This document shows, piece after piece, positions 13,501 to 22,867 of a stretch of DNA of 64,000 nt. How positions within the stretch are numbered: position 1 is the first letter of the stretch; each line of letters begins with the position of its first letter. The translations under genes were made by a program, and so were the position numbers. The notes beneath the pieces were generated by a model that saw nothing but the letters and a program-made list of their open reading frames with translations, was not told where the DNA came from and did no database searches. The stretch comes from Acholoe squamosa (Eukaryota; Annelida; Polychaeta; Phyllodocida; Polynoidae): NCBI GenBank assembly GCA_949317995.1, contig OX439045.1, positions 40,629,693 to 40,693,692 on the forward strand. Reading direction: 5' to 3'.

Positions 13501-16500
13501 GTTAGGGTAAGTGATCCCAATCTGCAAATAGAATGATATTCATGCTTACACACCTAGAATGCCATAATATTTGCATAGATTTTAGATTTCGCATAATATT
13601 AATGTTTTTAGCTCAATATTTCGACAAAAGCCTATTCTGAGTTGAATATCCACGTGATTTTAACGTCAAAATGAAAAAAAAAAGTAATTTCCTTAGCTTA
13701 ATAGCAGCAAAAAGAAAGGTAAATAATTATCGGTCCAGGAAGGCCCAAAATACATTATAAAATTCAGAGGGTCGTAAATCATATACACCTAATTCCAATT
13801 AAGGATGGGTGATAAGTTTCTTTTGGCATATCCCATGAACTCCACGCATACTGAGGTCTACGTGCGACACTGAACATCCTTTGTATGCAAAATTGCTTTG
13901 TTTTCAGTGTTTCAATGCCGTTAATATCACACTATGCTCCCTGATTTTGACATCGCTAAATAAAAAGTGTTTATAATGAGCTCACTTACTGAGAAGTCAA
14001 AAGGAAGGCCTGGGTTGACTGTCCAGGGGACGCCTGCTGTAGAGATGACATAGGGATCAGTGGAGAAGACACAGTCAGAGTTGACTGCCTCTTCAGTCAG
14101 CCCACTGGACTCTTCAGTAACCACAGCCTCAACCCGGAGTCGTGCCTCTTCATGCGCCAACTGCCTCACTGAAGTCTTCAGGAACCTCATGATGACGGAC
14201 GTATCAAAACTGAACGGAGCCTCCCCATTGTTTAACTGTAGTAGATGAGTGTGAGAAATAGAATGATATAGTTTTCCTTTCCATATTTTCAAATCAATCC
14301 ATTTTCTTACTTTTTCTTTATTTCCATTACTTATTTAATTCATCTCCAAAGATTTATCTAAATTTGCATGATTTGTGTAACTACGGTTATATGTTGTGAA
14401 TATCTATTGTGGGTATATAGGATTTAAATCATTCTAAACGTACACTTTTTCCTGTTGGTTCAGTGACCCGAATATACTCTCCGTTCCTCAGCACCCACAA
14501 AGTGACAGAGACGTGTCCTTTAACGTCAGCAGCAAAGGAGTGCCTAGATTGGAGACAGTAAGAACCAGGGGTATGTTCACATGACTGCTTCAGAGTAAAT
14601 CTCATTGATGAAATGATGCAACATGATGCAAGTGATTTCTTGGTATAAACACCATACATGTATATACAGATCAGCATACCTAGTGCATTGGAATTAGACT
14701 TTTGATCATGTTAGTCCTACAGATCATAGTGAAATAACCTTAGTTTCAGCAGCTCATCCCTCACACCTTTTCAGCTATTCCTCCACTATTGATAATTGTT
14801 TCCTTCTACAAACTAAACTGTCATATTTATGCCATATAAGGATATGAAAACTGACCTTGCTCTAACCTTGCCGGTGACTTTGGAGGTACTGGTGGTTATG
14901 TAGTCAGTCACGTCAATGAGGCTCACGCCAAAGTGTGGAAGCACTGAAAGAGGAAAACAGAGGTTACCTCATCATATTTGTAATTTCAAACATATTGTTG
15001 ATACATTTTATAACCTTATCAGTCGTTCGAATCAGATGCTCTCATTGAAGTTTGCCTGTTATCATGCTTCTACATAGGTTGAGAACCCAGTTAATATCAA
15101 TCGATGTTTATTGTAATCCAGATGTCAATATGGGAAATTTATCCAGTCAAATCGCAAAATTCTTATTGTGATTTCTTCGTATTCTAAGTAAATTGTATAG
15201 GAAAGCACATCTGAATTGTGCTCTTTCATGTGAAGGGGCCTTACCATATTTCTTCACTGTGAATGCGACCTTCTTTTGCTGTGAGAACTAGAAGCAGAAA
15301 AAGGAGCAAAATGAGACTGTATCAATTCTGTCTGGGTAAAATAATCTCGGAGCGCGTCTGCTTAAAATGCAAAAGTAATGTTCAACAATCAACATAGATG
15401 AACCACGTCGAAATGACCATATCAGAATAATTGTGGCCGGAATCCATCGTTTTTAATGTCACTTGCAAATGAAAAAGACTCTTGATTTCCAATAGCTTTA
15501 GAAATATTTGGTCCAAGGAACTATTTTCTCACCCGCTGTCCTGAACTAATCAGTTAGCATAGTGCATATACTCACATTATGTCCATAGTAGGCGTTGACT
15601 GACCACTCCCCAAATACTGGTAAGTCCGATATGCGGAATGTACTGTTCACTAGGCCTAAGGTAGTGTGCATATGTTGCCGCTGTAGAATAACGCCATCTG
15701 GGTTCTGTCAAAGTAGCATTAATTCACTGTTTTATTTTTTTGAATGAAATATACCAAAACTTTATAAATGCTTTTTAGATTTTAGATGTTCCCAAGGTGA
15801 AAGTTTTTATAATTTCTAAGTAAGGTTTTCTTTAAATCTTGCAACAAAGTAACTTCATGTCTTCTGGAGGGCTTTGGGCATTTTGAGCAAGGTCAATGTC
15901 ATAGTGATTAGATCCTTTTGAAACATCCTTACCACGCAGTAATCAAAGCGGTTTAAAATTATACTTATTGTCTCTACATTACACTTGTCCAATTCTGTTT
16001 AAATTTGCCCTACTGTTTATATTGTATTTTGCACTTTGGTGAAGATAACGTGAGAAAGACTTACAATGATATCTATTCGAACAGGCATGTCGCTAGGGTA
16101 TTTGGCCTTGTTGAGTGTGAACACACGTACATTGACTGGAATACAATTATAGTATTTTTGTGAAAATGCATACATTTGTGACAGGATCTACGAAAAGGGC
16201 CCTTAGTGCAGGGTGCAATCAAGTCCCTATTCGCAGTACATGTCACATTTGTAACGTCTGACTAATGATGCCTACAGTTCTAGTTGACACAGAGCGAGAG
16301 GGGGGAGAGAGAATAAGAGAGGGAGAGGGAGATAGAGTGATAGAAACACGGAGATACAGCCAAACTGAGACAGAAAGACAGACAAACATGCAGAGATAGA
16401 CAACGACAGAATGGGACTAAGGAAGAGAGAGAAAGACATAGAGACAGAGAGACAGAGACAGAGAGAGAGACAGAGACAGACAGAGAGACAGACAGAGAGA

Positions 16501-19500
16501 CAGACAGATAGAGATAGACAGAGACAGAGAGAATGAGTGACAATATTACCTGTTTGTTCCGGTGTGTAGATGGGTTTGTCCGTCTGCAGGTACACAATAC
16601 CTGTCCTTCTGCTGACTAGCACCAGTAGGTTTTCGTTGAATCCATACTTCTTACACTCCATCCTTAAACGTACATACAGCCTTCCATCACTGTCAGGAGG
16701 ACCCAGCAACCTCTCCTCCACCCTGATATCCACAGGCTTGGGAGCTGATGGGGAGGACCGATGATTAGTCATTATGTGTGATAGATATAGATATCTGCTC
16801 AAAAAGGGTTTTCTTGGGTCGGAAGGGTATGTTGTTAGGGAAATTAAAACAATCCTTTAAATGTGTAGATACTAGATTAGATAGAATGTACATAAAAATA
16901 CTCTGCACTAAAGGAGACTATTGGTCTTTGGAGCACTAGTATGTTTTTACATATGCGATTTTGACTTGGGAAACCCTCTCTTCCATATTTTTCTACTTCA
17001 ATGAAGTATATACCTCGCCTGAGCATATAGTTCGTGGAGGATTTGACCGTGCTGTCATCCTTGTTCTCTAGCGTCACAGTCACTCTGCTAGCTTTTCCAT
17101 CAGTGAACCCCTTCACCAAGAAGACCTGTGTAGTCTCGTTGACATAGACGATGTTAGGTGTTTGCACAAAGAACCTGTAATTAACATGTAGAATGCAGTT
17201 GCAGACCGGTCTAATGTGGTCCATATTCATAGATTCATATGGATTTCCTAAAAACTACCATAAAAGTCTCATCGAATGTAAAATAGTTCCCGATACAAAA
17301 TGGAAATGTTCCACCGATAGTTCATAATTCTCGGGATTGATGTTCAACGTTTTCCCCATAGCACCTTTCTCTTTTACTTTAATTTCCTGTACCATAAGTT
17401 GCAAAATGATATATATCCTCTGAACAGAGAAAATCAGATAATGATAAATTGACTATTTTTAACTTAAAGCTGCTACAAGATCTCAAATATATGGATCTTC
17501 CACTTTCTACATGGCTATCATCACAGTACTTGTTACAGCGTTCTGGTTAAATCTCAATCAATTTTGTAAGTTCTAACCATGCTAAATTTAAGCATATATC
17601 TGTGTAGAAATAAAATGCTTCCAGCATTTTATCCAGTCTTGATTGCACCAGCACAGTGGTGCCATCTGAAGCCATAAAACAAAGTTGTATTCCCTACTGG
17701 TATGGTGACTTTGATTTGGATGTGTGGCAGGGGAGCAAGCCACTCAGTGCTGCCAACTGGAGGCTGTGACCATTACTAATTAACCAAGTGGTTTCCCTCC
17801 CAACCAAAGGGTCAAACTGATATCCTGTATTGTGCATATAATGGACCAGCAATTACCAGAATAAATTGCACCCTATTACATAGGGAGGGGTAGACAATTG
17901 TATGAAATACATGCCAGAAAAGGCAATACCAGGTTTTATACCAGCTTTAATATGCAACCTAAACAGTCCCTATCATTGCCCCCATCCCCAATCTCGCTCA
18001 GTATCATATTGTTGCTACATATCAGGTGTTCATGTGGCGGATCCATCACAAGGATCTGTGTTCTAACATCATGACCACAGACACAACATTAGGAAGTCCT
18101 TCGTTTTCTCGGGTCCTTGTTGCTGTGTGAGGGGACAACATGGGGTTTCTCCATACACAAAGGTTATCATATGTGAATTTTACTGCAGACATCCAATTGA
18201 ATCCTCATCCCCCAGCTGGGGTTGTATATCTCCCAGCGGGCACAGAACATTAAATCAACATTGGAAACTCGTTGATATATTGTTGGTAGTGTTGATCAAC
18301 CCCCTTTCAACATCTTTTTGGTGGCCCCATTTCAGCTTTTTAAACCATCGCCTATTTTAAGATCAGGTCAATGGTAGACAATCATTATCAAAATTGAAAT
18401 ATTGTTCTTAATAGTGTCAATTCAACGCAATTTATTTTCACCATTGAAGCAACACTGTTATGTTACCAACAATCAACGTTGGAACAATATCGTATCAAAT
18501 ATGAATCAAAATTGAACATAATATTTAGAATCTGCACTGATATGTAGATGTTGAATCATAGCTTTTTTTATCAGGTTGTGTCAACTTTCAAATTTAACCA
18601 TACTTCAACCTTGCATCAACCTTTGATAGACAAACATCATCTACACCTTATCAACATTGATCCAATGTAAGTATTCCCATTGGGCCCAGCGGGCACACAA
18701 TTACATGTACATGTATGTTGAATCAACGTAGATGATGCTTGCATATCGGAAGTTCATGTAAGGTTGAAATATAGCTGACTTTGAAAGTTGACACAGCATA
18801 ATCAGGGTTTTCTGCGATTCAATATAGATAGATCTATACAACAGTGCTGATTAAATTGTATCATCTGCTGCTGTACTTTAATTGATATTGATATGATGAT
18901 GTTGTTTCAATATTGATAGTTGTTTGTTGATTCAATGTTGACATATCAACATTGACTCAACAGTCGAAATGAGAGTGTTGATTTAATTGTTCCAAACTCA
19001 ATGTTGAATCAATATTGAATTAGGAACGACATTAAAGCTTGGTATGTCTATCGTTTATATCATGTTGAATGGTGATGGTTGACAAAATTGAATATGCTGT
19101 GCCCACTGGGCAATACAGAGAGGGTATTTCTTACTATCACCATAGAATGATTATAGATCTTTTGTTTCCTTTGGACATGAAAGTTATAAACAGTACAAGA
19201 GTCTAGTATCCCTAAATAACATTATGTTGCGCCAAACCCTGGAGGTTATACTATTATAGTTGGAGCTGTCATAGGTAAATAATGCTGAAAATTCTAGATA
19301 AATGCATTCATAATTACCTAAACTATAGTTTCATGTTTATATCAAAGGAAATACCGGTTTAAAACATTTACCGCAATCTAGGCCCTTTCAGAAGACTCGG
19401 CACAAAAAGGTAAATAGTTAACTCAAGATAGGCATTGTTTCTATTTTTAGTGTGGTGATGACTTGGCACATTTCCTACAGATCCGGGATGTGATGTCAAT

Positions 19501-19941
19501 TGTCTAAGAAAAAGACACTGGCTTTACTATACGATCGGGGGAGCATATGTTTCATCAATATAATGCTACGTTCAGCAATTTTGATCACTTCTATGGACCA
19601 AGTACCATTAAGGTTGCAACTTACTTACACTTCAAATCAATGACTGGGCAAATCTGAACATGATATAATGTTTTGCACCATTAAAGGGGAAGGTTTGGGC
19701 AGTATGAAAGAGGCAGACATGACAATGCTGGGCGGTGTTATGTACCCTACTATTATGTATTAGATTCTCTTGAATATGTCGACACCACTACAATAGTGGA
19801 GAATGACACAAGTTCACTTATGTTCCAATGTGAGTCCAATAAAAATTCAATGATTAATTTTACTTACTTGAATCTTGCCTTAACCTGTAAGGGGAAGAGA
19901 CAGAAGAGAAGTCCTGTGACTAGGGCCTGTGTTCCCAGCAT
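1..19941 (-). CDS. C3: Complement C3-like thioester protein, 5' 24 coding exons (3' end outside window)
   Basis: Secreted complement component of the alpha-2-macroglobulin/C3 family; in known C3 proteins, convertase cleavage releases C3a and exposes a thioester that opsonises targets. I joined 24 coding exons (listed separately); all donors and acceptors are GT/AG and all phases match. The joined frame is about 1014 codons, close to the distance from start to thioester in vertebrate C3. Seen in order: signal peptide, MG1-MG6 with TDKPIYTP and LAVDTSVYFL, an RNRR beta/alpha site, an anaphylatoxin Cys pattern, SYFPESFL, LPDTVTTWSLQAVSLS with GMCV, a CUB-like part, then the TED start. The RNRR site plus anaphylatoxin favour C3/C4/C5-type over CD109 or A2M; C3 versus C4/C5 is not settled. 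The thioester GCGEQ, the rest of TED, MG8 and any C345C lie beyond base 1. Confidence 0.88.
760..861 (-). CDS. C3: C3-like exon 23: CUB
   Basis: Encodes VSTIPVEKKQTFQLDLELPT and GAVDGSHQLVLGLE, the LPxxxVxGSxxxxxxxxG strand before TED. The acceptor is TATTTCAG and the donor GTGGGT, phase 1. Confidence 0.84.
1033..1132 (-). CDS. C3: C3-like exon 22: MG7/CUB junction
   Basis: Encodes PPGVQQSPGPVCLILNPKKR, following KVV as in the KVVPEG segment of the family, and ends HIVSYT. The acceptor is TTTTCCAG and the donor GTGAGA, phase 1. Confidence 0.82.
1525..1731 (-). CDS. C3: C3-like exon 21: MG7 second half
   Basis: Encodes VAHIQVNLIHTDELCYEKD, like VRVELLHNPAFCS of C3, then SYTYKWTVSPKRLGDIKLQL and VLKVVV. 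The acceptor is CCTGCAG and the donor GTGAGT; 69 codons, phase 0. Confidence 0.9.
1868..3550. repeat. 40-bp minisatellite, about 42 units, spanning the exon 20 splice donor
   Basis: Tandem 40-bp units fill almost the whole intron between C3-like exons 20 and 21. Two sub-families are visible: about 8-9 units with a TAATATAAAC core (1868-2215) and about 33 with a TAGGGTAGAC core (2216-3510). The rightmost unit (3511-3550) is the exon 20/donor boundary itself: 30 exon bases plus 10 intron bases. Each unit therefore repeats a donor-like GTCAGTAAAG or GTGAGTAAAG on the gene's strand. Confidence 0.95.
3521..3746 (-). CDS. C3: C3-like exon 20: MG7
   Basis: Encodes VKLPDTVTTWSLQAVSLSSS, then GMCVSNP and LPYEAVLGEQLEL, the classic LPDxxTTWxxxAVSxS-GxCVxxP-LPYSVxRxEQxEI block. 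It ends ITDANT at a GTCAGT donor. The last 30 exon bases are the terminal unit of the minisatellite that fills the next intron. Confidence 0.92.
4049..4196 (-). CDS. C3: C3-like exon 19: alpha-chain N-terminus and MG6 alpha part
   Basis: Begins in MELEPIVDIHTE and contains VRSYFPESFLLKTINMGE, matching SRSEFPESWLW of C3. The acceptor (GATAG) has a poor pyrimidine tract, so the exact 5' end is less certain. The donor is GTAAGT, phase 2. Confidence 0.82.
4350..4411 (-). CDS. C3: C3-like exon 18: anaphylatoxin C-terminal helix
   Basis: A 62-nt exon found by frame: it supplies CCTRELVNRTHNSLPHDKKS, giving the final CC of the anaphylatoxin and restoring phase into exon 19. The acceptor is AATTTAG and the donor GTCAGT. 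Without it exons 17 and 19 are out of frame. Confidence 0.78.
4726..4882 (-). CDS. C3: C3-like exon 17: anaphylatoxin domain, first part
   Basis: Encodes ADNCGSQSCC, then a 21-residue loop, then EKCRDKMLTLGSCNVTCKQQ. The CC opener and the C-KQQLFN-CC end (completed by exon 18) follow the C3a layout. There are two more cysteines than usual. The acceptor is ATTTTAG and the donor GTAAGA, phase 2. Confidence 0.82.
5472..5583 (-). CDS. C3: C3-like exon 16: beta/alpha processing site RNRR
   Basis: Encodes LSGLAALSDASINM, then SSEGCNS, then TRNRRAVDNQ. This aligns with the DAGLxF segment, the free-standing Cys and the tetrabasic furin-type site between beta and alpha chains in C3. It indicates a two-chain (or more) mature protein. 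The donor is GTATGT, phase 1. Confidence 0.85.
6017..6453. mobile_element. TTAA-flanked miniature inverted-repeat element, copy 1
   Basis: Bounded by TTAA at 6017-6020 and 6450-6453, with short inverted ends (AAGCTG/CAGCTT). It is highly similar along most of its length to 17464-17950 in inverted orientation. No coding capacity. TTAA targets suggest piggyBac- or Kolobok-type mobilisation (inference). Confidence 0.7.
6585..6659 (-). CDS. C3: C3-like exon 15: MG6 loop with DLGCG
   Basis: Encodes MFDGFRDEDLGCGAGGG and ends VFR. This matches the WDxVxxxDIGCTPGxG segment of C3, including its Cys. The acceptor is TTTCTCAG and the donor GTGAGT; 25 codons, phase 0. Confidence 0.88.
6891..7052 (-). 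CDS. C3: C3-like exon 14: MG6, beta-chain part
   Basis: Contains PPGSDVRLTI and NIALLAVDTSVYFLNNNDRL, the PGxxVxLxxxxxxAxVxLxAVDxSVxxLN signature of MG6. It is separated from exon 13 by a 4.1-kb intron filled with repeats. The donor is GTGAGT. Confidence 0.9.
7509..7566. repeat. (AT)n microsatellite
   Basis: An uninterrupted AT dinucleotide run of about 29 repeats. Confidence 0.98.
10722..11083. mobile_element. Small inverted-repeat element nested in a CACTGCAAAA repeat
   Basis: Perfect 18-bp inverted repeats (10722-10739 and 11066-11083; GGAGGGTGTTGCTCCTAT) bound 362 bp. They interrupt the right end of the surrounding CACTGCAAAA element, which resumes at 11084. Confidence 0.65.
11184..11378 (-). 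CDS. C3: C3-like exon 13: MG5
   Basis: Encodes VMSGDRIEEV, like the IMxKGRLLxAG strand of MG5, then APEVRAVVWFV, like the FRLVAYY strand, and ends DCQFE. The acceptor is TTTTCAG and the donor GTAGGT; 65 codons, phase 0. Confidence 0.86.
11705..11770 (-). CDS. C3: C3-like exon 12: MG5
   Basis: A 22-codon exon encoding ADEDTTLKVQFAGNVSQRIY, like the GETLNVNF strand that opens MG5. The acceptor is CATATAAG after a T-rich tract and the donor is GTAAGT. Confidence 0.78.
12873..12986 (-). CDS. C3: C3-like exon 11: MG4/MG5 junction
   Basis: Encodes VKVMDRATQTALSSKTLSVP and ends ARTYE. The acceptor is CTCCTAG and the donor GTACGA; 38 codons, phase 0. Less conserved in the family; placed by frame and position. 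Confidence 0.75.
13366..13521 (-). CDS. C3: C3-like exon 10: MG4
   Basis: Encodes IGITYPNGKVASNADV, the VxVTNPDGSPA equivalent, and ends SVSLQ. The acceptor is TTTGCAG and the donor GTATGT; 52 codons, phase 0. Confidence 0.88.
13990..14235 (-). CDS. C3: C3-like exon 9: MG3 end and MG4 start
   Basis: An 82-codon exon. It carries ARLRVEAVVTEESSG, then DPYVISTAG and NPGLPFDFS. The last matches the KPGMPFDL start of MG4. The acceptor is CTACAG and the donor GTAAGT, phase 0 at both ends. Confidence 0.88.
14444..14543 (-). CDS. C3: C3-like exon 8: MG3
   Basis: Encodes HSFAADVKGHVSVTLWVLRN, matching the FxYGKxVxGTAFVxF strand of MG3. The acceptor is AATCTAG and the donor GTACGT. Confidence 0.82.
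14856..14943 (-). CDS. C3: C3-like exon 7: MG3 start
   Basis: Encodes VLPHFGVSLIDVTDYITT, matching the VLPSFEV start of MG3. The acceptor is CTTTCAG and the donor GTCAGT; phase 1 in, phase 2 out. Confidence 0.85.
15245..15278 (-). CDS. C3: C3-like exon 6: 34-nt exon, MG2/MG3 linker
   Basis: A very short exon encoding QKKVAFTVKKY, equivalent to the FEVKEY segment before VLPSFEV in C3. The acceptor is TCTCACAG and the donor GTAAGG. The frame on both sides requires it. Confidence 0.8.
15576..15704 (-). CDS. C3: C3-like exon 5: MG2
   Basis: Encodes NPDGVILQRQ, matching the NPxG turn of MG2, and ends EWSVNAYYGHN, like the QWKIRAYY strand of C3. The acceptor is TTTGACAG and the donor GTGAGT; phase 0 on both sides. 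Confidence 0.85.
16065..16135 (-). CDS. C3: C3-like exon 4: MG2
   Basis: Encodes VNVRVFTLNKAKYPSDMPV, matching the VxYRIFTxNHKLLP strand of MG2. The acceptor is ATTCCAG and the donor GTAAGT; phase 1 in, phase 0 out. Confidence 0.85.
16286..16530. repeat. Purine-rich GACA/GAGA microsatellite
   Basis: Imperfect tandem AGACAGAGAG-type sequence just downstream of the C3-like exon 3 donor. It creates long but spurious Ser/Leu/Cys reading frames on the minus strand. Confidence 0.95.
16550..16744 (-). CDS. C3: C3-like exon 3: MG1 end and MG2 start
   Basis: Contains GIVYLQTDKPIYTPEQT, the family signature that opens MG2 (xQTDKxIYTP). The acceptor is CCCATCAG and the donor GTAATA. A GACA-type microsatellite begins about 20 bp inside the following intron. 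Confidence 0.9.
17014..17174 (-). CDS. C3: C3-like exon 2: MG1
   Basis: Encodes FVQTPNIVYVNETTQVFLV and following residues, matching the TPN-I-x-x-E-ET start of MG1 in C3. The acceptor is TTACAG and the donor GTATAT; it enters in phase 2 and leaves in phase 1. Confidence 0.85.
17464..17950. mobile_element. TTAA-flanked miniature inverted-repeat element, copy 2
   Basis: Inverted relative of 6017-6453, in the first intron of the C3-like gene. Bounded by TTAA at 17464-17467 and 17947-17950. About 50 bp longer than copy 1, because of extra sequence near 17880-17930. Confidence 0.7.
18232..18684. mobile_element. CCCAGCGGGCAC-ended miniature element, copy 1
   Basis: Starts CCCAGCGGGCACA and ends CCCATTGGG, with an AT-rich interior carrying many TTGA and ATCAAC motifs. 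It abuts a second copy directly. No coding capacity. Confidence 0.55.
18685..19110. mobile_element. CCCAGCGGGCAC-ended miniature element, copy 2
   Basis: Starts CCCAGCGGGCACAC and ends TGTGCCCACTGGG, a clear inverted-repeat pair. It is adjacent to copy 1 with no spacer, so the pair may be a tandem insertion at the same target. Confidence 0.6.
19868..19941 (-). CDS. C3: C3-like exon 1: start codon and signal peptide
   Basis: The ATG is at 19941-19939. It opens MLGTQALVTGLLFCLFPLQ, a short N-region with a hydrophobic core typical of a signal peptide. The exon stops at a strong donor (GTAAGT, 19867) in phase 2 and joins exon 2 to give ARFKFFV. A weaker internal donor (GTTAAG at 19884) would break the frame into exon 2. 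Confidence 0.8.
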
Positions 19942-20024
19942 GGTGTTGGACACAGTGTGGTCAGTCCTGTTCTGTGTCCCTCTGTGAGTTGAATCACTCT
20001 GAGTAGCTCTCCCGAGCTCTCAGG

Positions 20025-20032
20025 ATATATAT
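20025..20032 (-). promoter_or_regulatory. TATA-like box upstream of the C3-like gene
   Basis: An ATATATAT run lies about 85-90 bp upstream of the exon 1 ATG on the minus strand, in a short GC-richer stretch. Position suits a core promoter, but AT runs are common here and I cannot place the transcription start. Confidence 0.35.
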
Positions 20033-20150
20033 GTACCGGTATATACATGTACCAGTTAACATGGGCTCAAACTAACTCTGATGTCAGTTCACCATTGGAC
20101 GTGCACAAGCCTCTTAACATATTCTAGATTTTTTAGCAACTTTTATAGAT

Positions 20151-20212
20151 AGATAGATTGATTGATTGACTGTTTGATTGATTGATCGATTGATTAATTC
20201 ATTAATTGGTCC
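20151..20212. repeat. GATA/GATT microsatellite
   Basis: A short run of GATA then GATT tetranucleotides with imperfections, upstream of the C3-like gene. Confidence 0.85.
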
Positions 20213-21398
20213 TTATCTTTTAAATCTGAGACTACCAAGTTCAATTGAATGTAATAAAAGCACATGAATGTACCCATCTCTTCCCACTGTCTTTTAGATT
20301 AATATGTCTTGATCCAATCTGGCAAAAATAAGCGCATTTGCTTGGATCAGATTATTGGATCGGGGACCGATCCAGTGACTTCCTATTGTTGTAGAAAATC
20401 GGATGGAATACCTATTAGGACTTAGTAATGATATGACATGTTCCTGCTGCAATTAACACTTTGAACCACCAAAGCAAGGACCAACTACAGAAGGGGACTG
20501 TGGCATGTCTACCATATAGGGACATTAACCAGTGTATGAAGCCGTGGTTCCTCGATAAGAGAATACTACATGAAGACCCCTGTGTAAACGCTACCAGGAA
20601 GTAAACAACCCTGGGGAACGAATGACACAAACTATGGAAATTCCCTTTCTTCTCCAGCCTGAAATAACAGAATTCGACCCTGTCAACATATGAGGTAAGA
20701 CATGGGGAGACTTTCTGTGGATACAGAATGCTTTCACTATTGGTGACTAATATCAGTCGATATCCTATGATATTTAGCCCATTCAACCCCAGGATGACAT
20801 GGGGCATCCCAAAGTGGGGACTGGGTTCTAAATTAGGCTTTGAACAATAAAAGATGATGGACGTATGTTTCAAGTTGGTGTGTAGCCCCAGAAATCTACG
20901 GGGTTTTAGGCTCTTTAGAAATTTCTCATTTCTAGCACTGTATAGTTTGGTGTTTTCCGAGTGCTTTCTGCAAAAGTAGCCGTAGGCAGAGACATTCTCT
21001 GGAATGCTACCTTAAGTTTGTTTTATTCTGAGGATGTTCGATATTATATTTCAAGAAAGTAGAAATCATGAGTCCATACTTGCTGTTTTTGAGAGGGACA
21101 TTGGCTTTTTTCGCACCTCTGTCCCTGTGCCTGTAGAGTTACAGCTGCAAATAGATTTCAACATCTCTTCTGCCTCACAAGACAAATGAGTACTATTCAG
21201 CAATTCAAAAGTGAAGTACACGCTACACACATATGACATATCACGGAGAAGGGTGCAGGAGGGTGTTGCACATAGGGAAAAGGGTAGTTTTGCCTAAGAA
21301 GTGATTCACCGGCAGCAGTCATTTTCTTTTTCCAGTCCTGACTTTTTTTCCAGGTGATAACTGCTTGCCTTGGATTGAAGATTCGCCTTGTTAGTCGT
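20213..21398. other. Intergenic stretch, no supported gene
   Basis: Contains one long minus-strand frame (20415-20873, 152 codons) with no recognisable domain, no intron signals and no similar neighbour. I do not call it a gene. Confidence 0.5.
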
Positions 21399-21620
21399 CC
21401 CAGCAAATTGTCGTGAGTCCTCGTCACCCTGTGTGAAGTGGCTCACACATGTCGCTAGATGGAACACGACGTCGTTATAGCACAAGATCATCAGGAATAG
21501 CAATTGCTATGCCACATTAGTCTAACACACAGTGGCGAAAGATGACGGAATGAGTTATCACTCAAAAAGGAGTCACCATTGATGACCAATCATGGCGACA
21601 GATGACGACAATTTGCTGGG
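21399..21620. mobile_element. Small foldback element with 16-bp inverted ends
   Basis: CCCAGCAAATTGTCGT at 21399-21414 and its exact reverse complement at 21605-21620 bound 222 bp. No target duplication is obvious. Confidence 0.55.
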
Positions 21621-21983
21621 GTGTGTGTCACACACATCATGCTGAAAGTTCTACCGGCATCTGCTTTGCTGAAATGAATTTAGTTGTGTTGATATTCTCT
21701 ATATTCCGATGATGTGTCGTGACATTGATTGCTAAATTGTAATTGTAATTGTTTATTGCACGGAATCGTCCCGAGGGGACGTTTTTCTGCGCATTTGGTA
21801 CAATACAGGTGATCAGGGATGTGGCTAGAGGTACATTGTGAACGATCGATTCCATAACATAAAGTATTCCTTAATACCAAACAAACATAATTAAATCATA
21901 GTTTACTACCAGCACTTGGCCAGATCAAGAAGGACAGAGCAGTACTATCAGAGACGGGTATTGGTGACAAGACTTATTTTAGA

Positions 21984-22205
21984 TTAGCCTCTTAGAAACT
22001 TGTCAGCAGCATGTTTGAAGCACCTCCTCGTTGGAAGATGTTGGGTACTATAGTCTAGTGTATCCCATAGTGCAACCCCTCTATAATATGGGGATCTTTG
22101 GTAGAAACTAGTTTTGGCTTTTCTTTTGGCAAATTTTATTTTTCTGTCACCCTTTTTCCAACCTCCTGCTGGGCCATAGCCTCTCCATTGACAGACTTTT
22201 TCCAC
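21984..22205 (-). pseudogene. LINE ORF2 C-terminal segment (frameshifted)
   Basis: Encodes a KTSFYQRSPYYRGVALWDTL stretch and a final FKHAADKFLRG, the usual C-terminal flavour of CR1-type ORF2 proteins. It overlaps the end of the upstream RT frame in another register, so one indel near 22200 broke the ORF. Confidence 0.6.
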
Positions 22206-22849
22206 ATAAGGATCAGCAAATGCAATTTTCGCCTATGTTCTAATAAATCCTGCTGACACTGCATATGCAAGTCATTAATACTAATTTGGCGGATGCCCAG
22301 ATTAAGACAGATTCTCAGTGCATGGTTCTGCATACGCTGCAGTTTAATCAAGTCATATTCATGTGCACTTCCTGTATAAAAGGAGCAGTATTCAACGCTT
22401 GGTAAGATCATGACCTTGTAGACTCTAAGACTGATTTCTTTGGACATACTTTTGCGCAACTTACTTAATCTATAGATTTTGTTACTAAGTGATTTTTTAG
22501 TTTTTACCATGTGCAGGTGTAAACTTAAGTGTGAGTCCAGTTCTACCCCTAGATATGGATAGCTTTGACAGCTTGGTAGGCGTACACCATTTAGGGTAAT
22601 GTTTGGGTCTGCAATGTTATTGAGTTTATTCTTACTGCCAAAGAACATTGTCATGCTTTTATCTGTGTTGATTTTTAAGTAGTTCCGATTACACCATAAC
22701 CCCACTCTGTACATATCATCTTGGAGCAAGCGCTCTGCCTCAAGTCTGTCAGACTGGGACACGTAGACTATTACATCATCAGCATACATGGTGAATTTGC
22801 AGTGTTGGAAGCACAATGATAAGTCATTTATAAATAGTACAAAGAGCAA
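22136..22849 (-). pseudogene. LINE reverse transcriptase, palm C-part with YADD
   Basis: Begins in LLFVLFINDL, then MYADDVIVYVS (catalytic box), LKINTDKSMTMFFGS, YLGVELD and LPSVEYCS, the standard order of RT blocks after the polymerase core. An in-frame TAG replaces a codon between FGVP and GSVIGP, the GVPQGSxLGP box, separating it from 22868-23545. Copies cDNA from its own RNA in active relatives; inactive here. Confidence 0.82.
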
Positions 22850-22867
22850 AGGACCTATAACAGAGCC

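Noticed and set aside
16272..16802. 176-codon frame running through C3-like exon 3
   Set aside because: Only 16550-16744 is exon; the rest is GACA microsatellite read past a clear donor.
20415..20873. 152-codon frame upstream of the C3-like gene
   Set aside because: No domain, no splice signals, unlike any family I recognise; chance or old repeat.
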